NCBI RefSeq assembly: GCF_000732925.1
Contig: NZ_CP008953.1
Coordinates: forward strand, 4,588,001 to 4,652,000
Source: Amycolatopsis japonica
Lineage (GTDB): Bacteria; Actinomycetota; Actinomycetes; Mycobacteriales; Pseudonocardiaceae
DNA: 64,000 nt
Direction of reading: 5' to 3'
In this document: piece after piece, positions 47,261 through 55,772 of the stretch
Position numbering within the stretch: position 1 is the stretch's first letter
Layout: every line of letters starts with the position of its first letter
Translations under genes and position numbers: made by a program
The notes under the pieces: model-generated
Told to the model about the DNA's origin: nothing
The model's database searches: none
What the model saw: only the letters and a program-made list of their open reading frames with translations

Positions 47261-48562
47261 GTGAACCGGGATGCCGTCATTGCCGGACGTTACCGGCTGG
47301 AACGCGAGGTCGGCCGGGGCTCGATGGGCGTGGTGTGGCGGGCGCGGGACGAGCGGCTCGACCGCACGGTGGCGCTCAAACAGATGCTGCCGGACTCCTC
47401 GCCGGACGGCGCGCCGTTCCGGTCGATCGTGCGCGCGATGCGGGAGGCCAGGGTCGCCGCACGGCTCAAGCATCCGCACGCCGTCACCGTGTACGACGTC
47501 GTGGAACAGGACGGAACCCCGTTCCTGGTCATGGAATACCTGCCGTCGCGGCCGCTGACGGACCTCCTCGCGGACGACGGTCCGCTCCCCGCCGGACGGG
47601 TGGCGGAACTCGGCGCGCGGATCGCCTCGGCGCTGGCCGCCGCGCACGAGGACGGGATCCTGCACCGCGACGTCACGCCCAACAACATCCTGATCACCGG
47701 CGACGGGAACGCGAAGATCGCCGATTTCGGCCTGTCCCACGCCACCGGTGAAGGGACCATGACCGGCGGCGGGCTCGTCGTCGGCACTCCCGCGTACCTC
47801 TCGCCCGAGGTCGCCGATGGTGAGGAACCCGGCTATCCGTCGGACGTGTTCTCACTCGGCTCGACGCTCTACACCGTGCTGGAGGGCGCGCCGCCGTTCG
47901 GCACCGACGCCAACCAGATCGCGCTCCTCAAACGGGTCGCTCGCGGCGAGATCGTCGCTCCGCGCACCACCGGCCCGCTCACGGACGTCCTGCTGCGCAT
48001 GCTCCGGCGCGATCCCGCGGAGCGGCCGGACATGGCCGAGGCCGAACGGATGCTCACCGCCGTCGCCGACGGCCGTCCGGCGATCCTGGCCGGCACCAAA
48101 CGGCTTCCCGCGCCCGCCCGCCGGTCGCGTTTGCCGCTCGCCGTCGCGGGCGGTGTCGTGGTGGCGGGTGGCGTCCTGACGGGGATCCTGCTGTTCGACG
48201 GTGACCCACCCGACGCCGTCGCCCCGGTGGCGGCGCCGTCCCCGCCGGCCGCGAAACCGGTGTGCGAAGCGCGTTACGAGATCGCCAACCGCTGGCCCGG
48301 CGGCTCGGAGATCCGCGTGTCGGTGCGCAACGCCCAGGACACCCGGCTCACCGGCTGGGAGGTCAGCTGGACAATGCCACCCGGAACCCGCATCGCCAAT
48401 CTGTGGAACGGTTCCCTGGCGCAGGACGGCGACCGCGTGCGAGTGTCCGAAGTGGACTGGAACGCGGTACTGCCCGCCGGCGGGACGACCACGTTCGGCT
48501 TCATCGCGACCACCGAGGACGACGGCGGGGACGCCCCGGTCGCGGTGTGCCGGAGTTCCTGA
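47261..48562 (+). CDS. transmembrane Ser/Thr protein kinase with CBM2-like outer domain
   Basis: 433 residues. Residues ~10-270 are a PknB-type kinase: glycine loop GRGSMGVVW, ATP-binding Lys in VALKQML, catalytic HRDVTPNN, DFG in IADFGLSHA. After an Arg-rich segment, one membrane helix at about 292-312 (LPLAVAGGVVVAGGVLTGIL) and a Pro/Ala linker lead to ~100 extracellular residues like cellulose-binding module CBM2: flanking cysteines, and tryptophans in NRWPGGSEI, LTGWEVSW, NLWNGS and VDWNAVLPAGG. It directly follows the polysaccharide cluster, so a carbohydrate-sensing kinase is plausible (inference). Confidence 0.85.
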   Translation: MNRDAVIAGRYRLEREVGRGSMGVVWRARDERLDRTVALKQMLPDSSPDGAPFRSIVRAMREARVAARLKHPHAVTVYDVVEQDGTPFLVMEYLPSRPLTDLLADDGPLPAGRVAELGARIASALAAAHEDGILHRDVTPNNILITGDGNAKIADFGLSHATGEGTMTGGGLVVGTPAYLSPEVADGEEPGYPSDVFSLGSTLYTVLEGAPPFGTDANQIALLKRVARGEIVAPRTTGPLTDVLLRMLRRDPAERPDMAEAERMLTAVADGRPAILAGTKRLPAPARRSRLPLAVAGGVVVAGGVLTGILLFDGDPPDAVAPVAAPSPPAAKPVCEARYEIANRWPGGSEIRVSVRNAQDTRLTGWEVSWTMPPGTRIANLWNGSLAQDGDRVRVSEVDWNAVLPAGGTTTFGFIATTEDDGGDAPVAVCRSS

Positions 48563-48569
48563 CCGAAAT

Positions 48570-48583
48570 GTGACGCACTTCAC
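48570..48583 (+). promoter_or_regulatory. Crp-like palindrome
   Basis: GTGACGCACTTCAC has GTGA/TCAC arms six bases apart, like actinobacterial cAMP-receptor-protein sites. It lies between the kinase stop and the P450 start (48661). Confidence 0.4.
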
Positions 48584-48660
48584 GTCTGATTTGTCCGATT
48601 ACCGGGGTCTCCCGCACCGGCATGCTGCGAGCGCGAAGTACTCGACAGCAAGGAGAACCC

Positions 48661-49860
48661 GTGGAAGACCGGCGATTTCCCATGGCGCGCGCGGAAGACC
48701 GCCCCTTCGACCCGGCACCGGAACTGACGCGACGGGCCGAAGAAGACCCGGTGTCGCGCGTCAAGCTCTGGGATGGCGGCACACCGTGGCTGATCACCCG
48801 ATACGAGGACGTGCGGACGGTCTTGGCCGATCCCCGGGTCAGTGTCGACGCCACCTGTCCCGCCTTCCCGCACACCAACGCGGTGAGCAAGGCACGCGAC
48901 ACGACGATGAAGACGTTGATGCAGATGGACGCACCGGAACACACCGTCCAACGACGGCTGCTGAGCCCGGAATTCACGATCGAGAAGATGGCGGCCCTGC
49001 GGCCTCGGATCCAGCGGATCGTCGACGACCTCATCGACGGGATGCTCGACGGTCCCCAGCCGGTGGATCTGGTGGCGGCGTTCGCGTTGCCGGTCCCCAC
49101 CCAGGTGATCTGCGAGCTGCTCGGCGTGCCCTACGCCGACCGCGGTTTCTTCCAGGGCGTGGCGCACACGCTCGTCATGGATGAGCCCGATCCAGGGAAG
49201 GCCGTGGCCGCCAGTGAGGATCTGAACGGCTACCTGGAACAGCTGGTGGTCCGCAAGAACGCCGAGCCCGGCGAGGACCTGCTCAGCACGCTGGCCGTCG
49301 AGCAGTTCAGGACCGGCGCGATGAACCCGCGCGAGATCGCCACCTTGGGCCAGCTCCTCCTGGTGGCCGGACACGACACCACCGCGAGCATGATCGCCTT
49401 GGGCACGGCCGTACTCCTGGCGAACCCGGATCAGCTCGACCTCGTCCGGGACGGCGATCCCGCGCGGGTGGCCGGCGCGGTGGAGGAACTCCTGCGCTAC
49501 CTCTCCATCACCCACACCGAAGCGCGTCGCGTCGCGCGGGAGGATCTGGAGATCGGCGGCAGGCTCGTCCGCGCGGGCGAGGGCATCGTCGCGGTGAAGA
49601 GCACGGCCAACCGGGACCCGGCCGCCTTCCCGGATCCGGATTCCGTCGACGTGCGGCGCGAGGCCCGCCATCACGTCGCCTTCGGCCACGGCAGGCATGT
49701 GTGCCTCGGCGCGCCACTGGCCAGGGTGGAACTCCAGGTCGTCTACGGCACTCTCTTCCGCCGCATCCCGACGCTGAAATCAGCCATCCCGTTGGAAGAG
49801 CTGAAGTTCGACGAGAACGCGGTCTTCTACACCGTGCGGGAGCTACCCGTCACCTGGTGA
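48661..49860 (+). CDS. cytochrome P450
   Basis: 399-residue soluble P450 of the CYP105/CYP107-like actinobacterial type. I-helix VAGHDTTAS, ExxR in EELLRYL, haem loop FGHGRHVCLG with the ligand cysteine. GTG 48661 follows AAGGAG; a methionine eight codons in is an alternative. No ferredoxin gene adjoins it. Substrate unknown. Its last 34 bases overlap the convergent LacI gene. Confidence 0.93.
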   Translation: MEDRRFPMARAEDRPFDPAPELTRRAEEDPVSRVKLWDGGTPWLITRYEDVRTVLADPRVSVDATCPAFPHTNAVSKARDTTMKTLMQMDAPEHTVQRRLLSPEFTIEKMAALRPRIQRIVDDLIDGMLDGPQPVDLVAAFALPVPTQVICELLGVPYADRGFFQGVAHTLVMDEPDPGKAVAASEDLNGYLEQLVVRKNAEPGEDLLSTLAVEQFRTGAMNPREIATLGQLLLVAGHDTTASMIALGTAVLLANPDQLDLVRDGDPARVAGAVEELLRYLSITHTEARRVAREDLEIGGRLVRAGEGIVAVKSTANRDPAAFPDPDSVDVRREARHHVAFGHGRHVCLGAPLARVELQVVYGTLFRRIPTLKSAIPLEELKFDENAVFYTVRELPVTW

Positions 49861-50879
49861 GCCCGAGCGGTCGATTCCCGCGCGTTGAGCCGCACCGGAA
49901 CCTCGATCCGGTGCGGCTCAACGCTGGACGCCGTTCCCTCGACGAGGTCCATCAACGCCGTGGCCGCGCGGCCGCCCACCTCACGCGGATGCACGAACAT
50001 CCCGGTCACCTGCGGCGAAACGAGCCGGAGCGAACCACTGTCGACCGCGCTGCAGATCCCGAGCTCGCCGGGGACCGCGAGCCGTCGGCGGCGGGCCTCG
50101 TGCAGCACTCCGAGGGCGAGGTTCTCCGACGTCGTGAAGACGGCGTCCGGACCGATCCGCCGGTCGAGCAGCCTGCCCAACGCCTCCGCCGTTCCTTCGG
50201 TGGTCGGCGGCTCGTCGATCTCGGCCACCGCCGGCTCCCGCCCCCGGTCCCGCATCCAGCCGGTGTAGCCCGCCACCAGATCCGCCGCGTACGACCGGCG
50301 GGTGTCGGTGGTGATCATCGCCGGCCGCTCGTAACCGTTGTCCGCCAAGTGATCCAGCATCAGCCGGGCGGCCGCGACCAGGTCGTTGTCGACGACGACC
50401 GGCACCGGGCACGGCGCCGCCATCGGCCGTCCGACGGTCACCAGTGGGCGGTCACGGCACCAGCCGGACGCGAAGAAGGGCTCGTCCCCGCGGGGATCCA
50501 CCAGGATCGCGCCGTCGACGGCGAAGGCGTTCAGCCGGTCGAGGTCGGCGTCCGTCGGAGCCAAAAGCAAGCCGTACGACCGTTTCGACGCGGCTTCGGC
50601 CGCTCCGTTGAGGACTTCGAGGAAGTAATCCGAATTGGGCACGAGCGCGCAGGCACTGCTCGCGTCGACCGAGTTCGCGAGCTGGATCGCGAGGGTGCGG
50701 CTGCGCCGGGTGACCAGCTGCTGCGCGTGCACACTCGCCTGATAGCCGAGCTCGGCCGCCGCCCGCGCGACGCGCTGCCGGGTCTGCTCGGAGATCCGTC
50801 CCTGCCCGCTGAGCACGTGGGACACGGTGGTGATCGAGACCCCCGCGGCGGCGGCGACGTCACGGATGGTCGGCGACAC
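49827..50879 (-). CDS. LacI-family transcriptional regulator
   Basis: 350-residue regulator. IRDVAAAAGVSITTVSHVLS helix-turn-helix with hinge GQGRISEQTR; effector domain from RTLAIQLANS. Sensor-domain details differ from the two sugar-operon repressors (for example VDNDLVAAARLMLDHL), so the effector may not be a simple sugar. GTG 50879 starts directly after the flavodoxin-like gene stop, so these genes are co-transcribed. Confidence 0.88.
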   Translation of the reverse strand: MSPTIRDVAAAAGVSITTVSHVLSGQGRISEQTRQRVARAAAELGYQASVHAQQLVTRRSRTLAIQLANSVDASSACALVPNSDYFLEVLNGAAEAASKRSYGLLLAPTDADLDRLNAFAVDGAILVDPRGDEPFFASGWCRDRPLVTVGRPMAAPCPVPVVVDNDLVAAARLMLDHLADNGYERPAMITTDTRRSYAADLVAGYTGWMRDRGREPAVAEIDEPPTTEGTAEALGRLLDRRIGPDAVFTTSENLALGVLHEARRRRLAVPGELGICSAVDSGSLRLVSPQVTGMFVHPREVGGRAATALMDLVEGTASSVEPHRIEVPVRLNARESTARAHQVTGSSRTV

Positions 50880-51524
50880 TCAGGCCTCCACAGGCGGTCC
50901 CCAGACGCGGTTCGGCCGGTGGGTGTCCAGCCGATAGTCGGTGACGTCGGCGTCGCCCAGCCTACGACCGAGGTCCTCCGCCGCCGCCAACGGCCGGGCG
51001 GGATCGCGCTCCACCTCACCCCGGCTGTTGCCGACGCCGACCACGATCCCGGCGAGGTCCTGGCGCAGGTACCGGGTGAGTTCCTGGAACTGGGCCTCGA
51101 GGCCGAGTGTCGCGCCGCGATAGCTCTCCTCGCAGGAGATCAGTACCGCGGCACGTTTGCCCATCAACCCCGGCACGACGTCGGCGGTATGCGGCGAACT
51201 GCCCGAGGTGTAACAGAAAAGCCGGTCGAAGAAGGATTTGAGCCGTCCGGTCATGCCGTACCAATGCAGCGGTGTCGCGTACACGATCGCGTCCGCCGGG
51301 AGCACACGATCGAACAGCAGGCGCTCGTAACCGTCCCCGATGCCGCAGGACCGGTCGCTCAGCCGGCAGTCGCGGCAGTCCCCCAGCGGCGACTCGACGA
51401 AATCGGAGAGCCGGGCGAAGTCGACCGTGTGCCCGGCTTCCTCCGCTCCTTTGCCCAAAGCCTGCGCGAGAGCCCAGGAGTTGCCTTCACGACGCGGGCT
51501 CGAATCGAGCACCAAGACCTTCAC
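50880..51524 (-). CDS. flavodoxin-like FMN-dependent reductase
   Basis: 214-residue NADPH-dependent FMN reductase-like protein. FMN phosphate loop SSPRREGNS near residues 8-16; ATPLHWYGMTGRLKSFFDRL is the classic flavin-face segment of this family. An extra cysteine pair (DCRDCRL) resembles iron-sulfur flavoproteins. GTG 51524 with GGAG upstream; that GGAG lies inside a strong hairpin. It is co-transcribed with the LacI gene and follows an alpha/beta hydrolase. Substrate unknown; quinone or nitro/azo reduction is typical. Confidence 0.88.
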   Translation of the reverse strand: MKVLVLDSSPRREGNSWALAQALGKGAEEAGHTVDFARLSDFVESPLGDCRDCRLSDRSCGIGDGYERLLFDRVLPADAIVYATPLHWYGMTGRLKSFFDRLFCYTSGSSPHTADVVPGLMGKRAAVLISCEESYRGATLGLEAQFQELTRYLRQDLAGIVVGVGNSRGEVERDPARPLAAAEDLGRRLGDADVTDYRLDTHRPNRVWGPPVEA

Positions 51525-51530
51525 GTGGTT

Positions 51531-51576
51531 CTCCCCGGAGAGACTGCAAAAACGCTTTTGCAGTCTCTCCGGGGAG
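51531..51576 (-). promoter_or_regulatory. 21-bp perfect hairpin covering the flavodoxin-gene Shine-Dalgarno
   Basis: The arm starting CTCCCCGGAGAGACTGC (51531-51551) is perfectly complementary to 51556-51576 with a 4-base loop. On the minus strand the GGAG at 51534-51531 is the ribosome site of the flavodoxin-like gene, and it is in the stem. The hairpin also follows the hydrolase stop by 25 bases, so it can be an attenuator or a processing and terminating site. Confidence 0.65.
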
Positions 51577-51601
51577 GGTTTCACATGTCAAGCGACCGAG
51601 G

Positions 51602-52306
51602 TCAGGCGACCTTGGCGGCCGCCGCGAGGATGACCTCCGCGACGACGTCCGGCCGCGAGACCGAGACGGCGTGCGAAGCGTCGACCCTGGTGACCTCCGA
51701 ACCGGCACGGTCGGACATGAACGCCTGCGCGGCGGCGGGGATCGCGTGGTCCTGCTCGGCGATCAGCGCCCACGACGGCAGGTTCTTCCACGCCGGCTCG
51801 CCGTCGAACGGGGTGCCGAGTGCGCGCTCGGTGACCGGACGCTGGGTGACCGCCATGACGTCGGCGATCTCCGTGGGGACGTCGGCCGCGAACACGTCCG
51901 AGAAGTTCTCGGGCTTGATCGACAGCTCACCCTGGGAAGCCAGGACGTTCGTGGTGTCCGGGCCGAGCTTGCCGCCCTCGAACCGGCCGGACAGCTCGAA
52001 CACGCTCTCCCCCGCCTCCGGCTGGAAGGCGGCGATGTAGACGAGCGCCTTGACGTTCGGCGCGGTGGTGGCCGCGCGGCTGATCACGACGCCGCCGTAG
52101 GAGTGCCCGGCCAGCACCACGGGGCCGTCCACACCGTTGACGACGTCGGCGACGTAGTCCGCGTCGGACTCGATCCCGCGCAGCGGGTTCGACGCCGCCA
52201 GCACTCGATAGCCCTGCTCACGCAGCTTCGGGACGACGCCGTTCCAGCTGGACGAGTCGGCGAAAGCACCGTGGACCAGGACGATGGTGGGCTTCTGGTT
52301 GCTCAT
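51602..52306 (-). CDS. alpha/beta hydrolase
   Basis: 234-residue soluble hydrolase. LVHGAFADSSSW oxyanion region, nucleophile AGHSYGGVV, catalytic Asp in LIAEQDHAIP, His in VDASHAVSVSRP; the short single-domain layout is that of EstB/RsbQ-like or salicylate-esterase-like enzymes widely found beside TetR genes. ATG 52306 has AAGGAG. The divergent TetR and repeated sites between them suggest repression relieved by an esterified small molecule. Confidence 0.9.
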   Translation of the reverse strand: MSNQKPTIVLVHGAFADSSSWNGVVPKLREQGYRVLAASNPLRGIESDADYVADVVNGVDGPVVLAGHSYGGVVISRAATTAPNVKALVYIAAFQPEAGESVFELSGRFEGGKLGPDTTNVLASQGELSIKPENFSDVFAADVPTEIADVMAVTQRPVTERALGTPFDGEPAWKNLPSWALIAEQDHAIPAAAQAFMSDRAGSEVTRVDASHAVSVSRPDVVAEVILAAAAKVA

Positions 52307-52330
52307 TGCTGCTCCTTCAGAGCCAGAGAG

Positions 52331-52419
52331 AATGATCGGTCTTTCTGCCTCAACCATGCTGCCCTCGGATGCCTTCCGCAACGTGACGAAGGCGACCTGG
52401 TGGAATGACCGTTCTTTCT
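52331..52419. promoter_or_regulatory. direct-repeat operator candidate
   Basis: AATGATCGGTCTTTCT (52331-52346) recurs as AATGACCGTTCTTTCT (52404-52419), two differences in 16. They lie in front of the alpha/beta hydrolase and the TetR gene respectively, at similar distance from each start. The GACCG/GGTC element resembles the operator of the related TetR at 1220. Confidence 0.55.
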
Positions 52420-52432
52420 CTAGAGTTGAAAG

Positions 52433-52993
52433 ATGCCGACTGTCGACCGGGACGTACACCCGAAGATCCGGCTGCTCGAGACAGCGTCGCGGCTCTTCTA
52501 CGCCGAGGGCATCCATGCCGTCGGCGTGGAGCGCCTGGTCTCCGAAGCGGCCGTGACCAGGGCGACGTTCTACCGCCACTACCCCACCAAGGACGACCTC
52601 GTCGCCGCCTACCTGAGCACCACGAGCGAACGGATCCGCGCGGGTGTCGGCGCGGCGACGCAAGGGAAGCCCGCCCGCGAAGCACTGCTCGCCGCACTGG
52701 GCATCATCGGCGACCGGACGCTCGACGACGACTTCCGCGGTTGCCAGTTCCTCAACGCCGCCGCCGAATATCCCGATCCCGCACATCAGGTGCGGCAGGT
52801 CATCGACGACCACCGGAACTGGTTCTTCGGCGTGCTCCGCGACCTGGCGCGCGAGGAGGGTCATGCCGACCCCGACCACGCCGCCCGCACCCTCGTCCTC
52901 CTCCGCGACGGCGCGCTTCACGGCGGGAACCTCGACGACCCCGAGACCGTGCGGGCCACCCTGGCGCGGGCCGTGGCCGACGTCGTGGACTGA
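52433..52993 (+). CDS. TetR-family transcriptional regulator
   Basis: 186-residue regulator. Helix-turn-helix FYAEGIHAVGVERLVSEAAV then TRATFYRHYPTKDDL. Residues 18-60 are nearly the same as those of the TetR at 1220, and both keep the GCQFLNAAAEYPDPAH-like middle, so they are paralogues. It is divergent from the alpha/beta hydrolase, which is its probable target. Confidence 0.92.
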   Translation: MPTVDRDVHPKIRLLETASRLFYAEGIHAVGVERLVSEAAVTRATFYRHYPTKDDLVAAYLSTTSERIRAGVGAATQGKPAREALLAALGIIGDRTLDDDFRGCQFLNAAAEYPDPAHQVRQVIDDHRNWFFGVLRDLAREEGHADPDHAARTLVLLRDGALHGGNLDDPETVRATLARAVADVVD

Positions 52994-53073
52994 GCTTCAT
53001 CGCGTCTTCTCGACGGTCGTAACAAGTGCTACCTTCGCGGGAGGGGGCACGGCCGGACCGAGGAGCGGCGACG

Positions 53074-54657
53074 ATGAGGCTTTCTCCCAGCGCGCATGTC
53101 GACCCGTTCTGCCGCGACCGGCTGCCTCCCGCCGATCAGTGGCCGGAGTTCGTCTTCGCCCTGCCGGAACTCCGTTATCCCGACCGGCTGAACGCCGCGA
53201 CCGCACTGCTCGACGACACCGTCGCGCGGTTCGGCCCGGGCCGGCCCTGTCTGCTCTCCCCCACGGAAACCTGGACGTACGGCGAAGTCCTGGCCCGCGC
53301 CAACCGTGTCGCCCACGTCCTGGTCACCGAATTCGGTGTGGTCCCCGGCGATCGCGTACTGCTGCGGGGTACCAACACGCCGTGGCTCGCGACGGTATGG
53401 CTCGCCGTGCTCAAGGCGGGCGCGGTGGCCGTCACGACCATGCCGATGCTGCGGCGGACCGAACTCGACAAGATCGTCGCCCGCGCGAAGCCCGCGCTCG
53501 CCGTCTGCGACGAGCGCCTCTTGGACGAACTCCCGCCCGATCTGCCCGTCGTGGCGTACGGAACGGAACTCGCCGCCCGCGCGGAACCGCATCCGGCGAC
53601 GTTCGCCGACGTCCCGACCGCGGCCGACGACGTCGCCCTGCTGGCGTTCACGTCCGGCACGACGGGCTCCCCGAAAGCGACGATGCATTTCCATCGCGAT
53701 CTGCTCGCGATCGCCGACACGTTCTCGCGGCATGTCGTGCGCCCGACGTCCGACGATCTCTTCTGTGGCACACCACCGCTGGCGTTCACCTTCGGCCTCG
53801 GCGGCCTGCTGGTCTTTCCCTTGCGCGCCGGGGCGGCGACGTTGCTCGTCGAACGCGCCACTCCGGCGGAACTCGCCGCCATCGTCGCCGAGAAGAGGGT
53901 CACGGTCCTCTTCACCGCTCCGACCGCGTACCGCGCGATCCTGAACGCCGGCGACGGCCGGCTGCTGGCCGGAGTACGGCGAGCCGTCTCCGCGGGCGAA
54001 TCCCTTCCCGCTCCCGTGGCCGAGCAGTACCGGGAGATCGTCGGGCGGCCGCTCATCGACGGACTCGGCAGTACCGAAATGCTGCACGTGTTCATCTCCT
54101 CCGCCGACGACGACGCGCGCCCCGGCGCGACCGGCAAGGTCGTACCCGGCTACCAGGCGGCCGTTCTCGACATCGACGGCTCGCCTGTACCGGACGGCAC
54201 GCCCGGGTTCCTGGCGGTACGCGGCCCCACCGGCTGCCGCTACCTCGAAGACCCGCGCCAGCGGGACTACGTCCGTGACGGCTGGAACTTCACCGGCGAC
54301 ACCTACGTGCGCGACGCCGACGGCTACTTCAGGTTCGTCGCGCGCAGCGACGACATGATCATCTCGTCGGGCTACAACATCGCCGCCCCGGAGGTCGAAG
54401 AGGTCCTGCTGACCCATCCGGACGTGGACGAATGCGCCGTGATCGGCACACCGGACCCGGATCGCGGTTCGGTCGTCACGGCGTTCGTCGTCCCGCGGCC
54501 CGGTATCGAGCCGGGCGCCGATCTGGTCCGGGCCCTGCAAGACCATGCGAAGGCGACCGCGGCGCCGTACAAGTACCCTCGGCGTGTGCGGTTCATCGAG
54601 GAGTTGCCGCGTAATGCGAGCGGGAAGCTTCAGCGGTATCTGTTGCGGGAATTGTGA
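53074..54657 (+). CDS. AMP-dependent acyl/aryl-CoA ligase (benzoate-CoA ligase-like)
   Basis: 527-residue adenylate-forming enzyme that activates a carboxylic acid to its CoA thioester. P-loop-like TSGTTGSPKATMHFHRD near residue 190; GLGSTEMLH (A5) near 330; DGWNFTGDTY (A7) near 408; hinge ARSDDMI; and the catalytic Lys in NASGKLQRYLL at the C-terminus. The TMHFHRD and GSTEMLHVFIS segments are those of 2-aminobenzoate/benzoate-CoA ligases, so an aromatic acid is likely. ATG 53074 has GAGGAG. Confidence 0.88.
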   Translation: MRLSPSAHVDPFCRDRLPPADQWPEFVFALPELRYPDRLNAATALLDDTVARFGPGRPCLLSPTETWTYGEVLARANRVAHVLVTEFGVVPGDRVLLRGTNTPWLATVWLAVLKAGAVAVTTMPMLRRTELDKIVARAKPALAVCDERLLDELPPDLPVVAYGTELAARAEPHPATFADVPTAADDVALLAFTSGTTGSPKATMHFHRDLLAIADTFSRHVVRPTSDDLFCGTPPLAFTFGLGGLLVFPLRAGAATLLVERATPAELAAIVAEKRVTVLFTAPTAYRAILNAGDGRLLAGVRRAVSAGESLPAPVAEQYREIVGRPLIDGLGSTEMLHVFISSADDDARPGATGKVVPGYQAAVLDIDGSPVPDGTPGFLAVRGPTGCRYLEDPRQRDYVRDGWNFTGDTYVRDADGYFRFVARSDDMIISSGYNIAAPEVEEVLLTHPDVDECAVIGTPDPDRGSVVTAFVVPRPGIEPGADLVRALQDHAKATAAPYKYPRRVRFIEELPRNASGKLQRYLLREL

Positions 54658-55460
54658 TCCACGCTCACGCCATGAACACGAGCAGAGTAGTGACCTGGAA
54701 AGGCTTCTACAACACCAGGGATCTTGGCGGCTTGCCGACCAGGTCGGGCTGTGCGACTCGCTACGGCGCCTTCTTCAGGGCAGCCGATCTTCGTTTCGTC
54801 ACCGACGAAGGTTGGTCCCAGGCACGACAATCCGGTCTCCGGACCATTGTCGATCTGCGCAACGCCGACGAGATCCGGCCGGCGACGACAAAGTCCCCGA
54901 CAGCGCTGGCGGGCTCCGGCCAGTTCGCCGCCGCCACCGCACGTGCGACCACACCGAACGGCTTCGACCGCATCGAAGTACCCCTCGACGACATCGAGGA
55001 CACCGAGTTCTGGCAGCACATCAACAAGGAACGACTCAACGGCAGCCCGCTCTACTACCGTCCCTTCCTCGAACGGAAAGCCAGCCGATGCGCGGCCGTC
55101 ATCACCGCGCTCGCCCAGTGCGGACCCGGCGGTGTCCTGTTCCACTGTGGCGCGGGCCGAGACCGCACCGGCCTGGTCACCCTCCTGCTGCTGGCGCTGG
55201 CCGACGTCCGCCCGGAGGCCATCGCAGCGGATTACGACCTGTCCACCGAGGCCCTGAAACCCTTGTTCGCCCTGATGGGCGCCGAGGACCAAGGACCGAT
55301 CATCCAGTCCGCCCTCGCCGACCGCGGCACGACGACTCAAGCCGCCATCCTGAGCACCCTCGAGGGCCTTGACGTCGAGCGATATCTCCTCGCCGGCGGT
55401 GTCAGCAACACCGACCTCGACGGCATTCGCAAGAGACTTCTGGAATCACGCTACGACTAA
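54654..55460 (+). CDS. tyrosine-protein phosphatase (Y_phosphatase3 family)
   Basis: 268-residue soluble phosphatase. N-terminal GFYNTRDLGGLPTRSG and, near residue 165, the active-site loop FHCGAGRDRTG (HCxxGxxR with nucleophile Cys and Arg). Family members act on phosphotyrosine, phosphoserine or phosphoinositides. GTG 54654 overlaps the ligase stop as GTGA; ATG 54672 is an equally possible start without a clear ribosome site. Codon use is less GC-extreme than in its neighbours. Its partner kinase is unknown. Confidence 0.85.
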   Translation: MIHAHAMNTSRVVTWKGFYNTRDLGGLPTRSGCATRYGAFFRAADLRFVTDEGWSQARQSGLRTIVDLRNADEIRPATTKSPTALAGSGQFAAATARATTPNGFDRIEVPLDDIEDTEFWQHINKERLNGSPLYYRPFLERKASRCAAVITALAQCGPGGVLFHCGAGRDRTGLVTLLLLALADVRPEAIAADYDLSTEALKPLFALMGAEDQGPIIQSALADRGTTTQAAILSTLEGLDVERYLLAGGVSNTDLDGIRKRLLESRYD

Positions 55461-55462
55461 TT

Positions 55463-55669
55463 GTGACAACAGGTGCCAGGTGGCCAGGTGAACGTCGTCT
55501 ATGGCCGCTGGGGCTAGAGGTGTTCGGATCTGGCCTGGATTGGTCGATCACGACAGGCTTTTCGGACGAGCAGACGATCAAGATCCTGCGGCGGTTGCAA
55601 CGAACGCACGCCATCGTCTCGATGGTTGAGCGTTCTAGCGGCAATGACTGGACCAGTTATCTCCCGTAG
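55463..55669 (+). CDS. possible small hypothetical protein
   Basis: 68-codon open frame from a GTG right after the phosphatase stop. The segment FSDEQTIKILRRLQRTHAIV could form an amphipathic helix, but there is no ribosome site, no family match that I recognise, and base composition here is more AT-rich than in the region. It may be the remnant of a longer gene rather than a functional one. Confidence 0.3.
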   Translation: MTTGARWPGERRLWPLGLEVFGSGLDWSITTGFSDEQTIKILRRLQRTHAIVSMVERSSGNDWTSYLP

Positions 55670-55772
55670 ATGCCAAATATCACCTGTCACCACACTAATC
55701 CACAAATTAGAACGATTTTCGAGAATCTATTTCACATTCGCACACTTGTTCGATGTACGGTATTCTTGTGGG

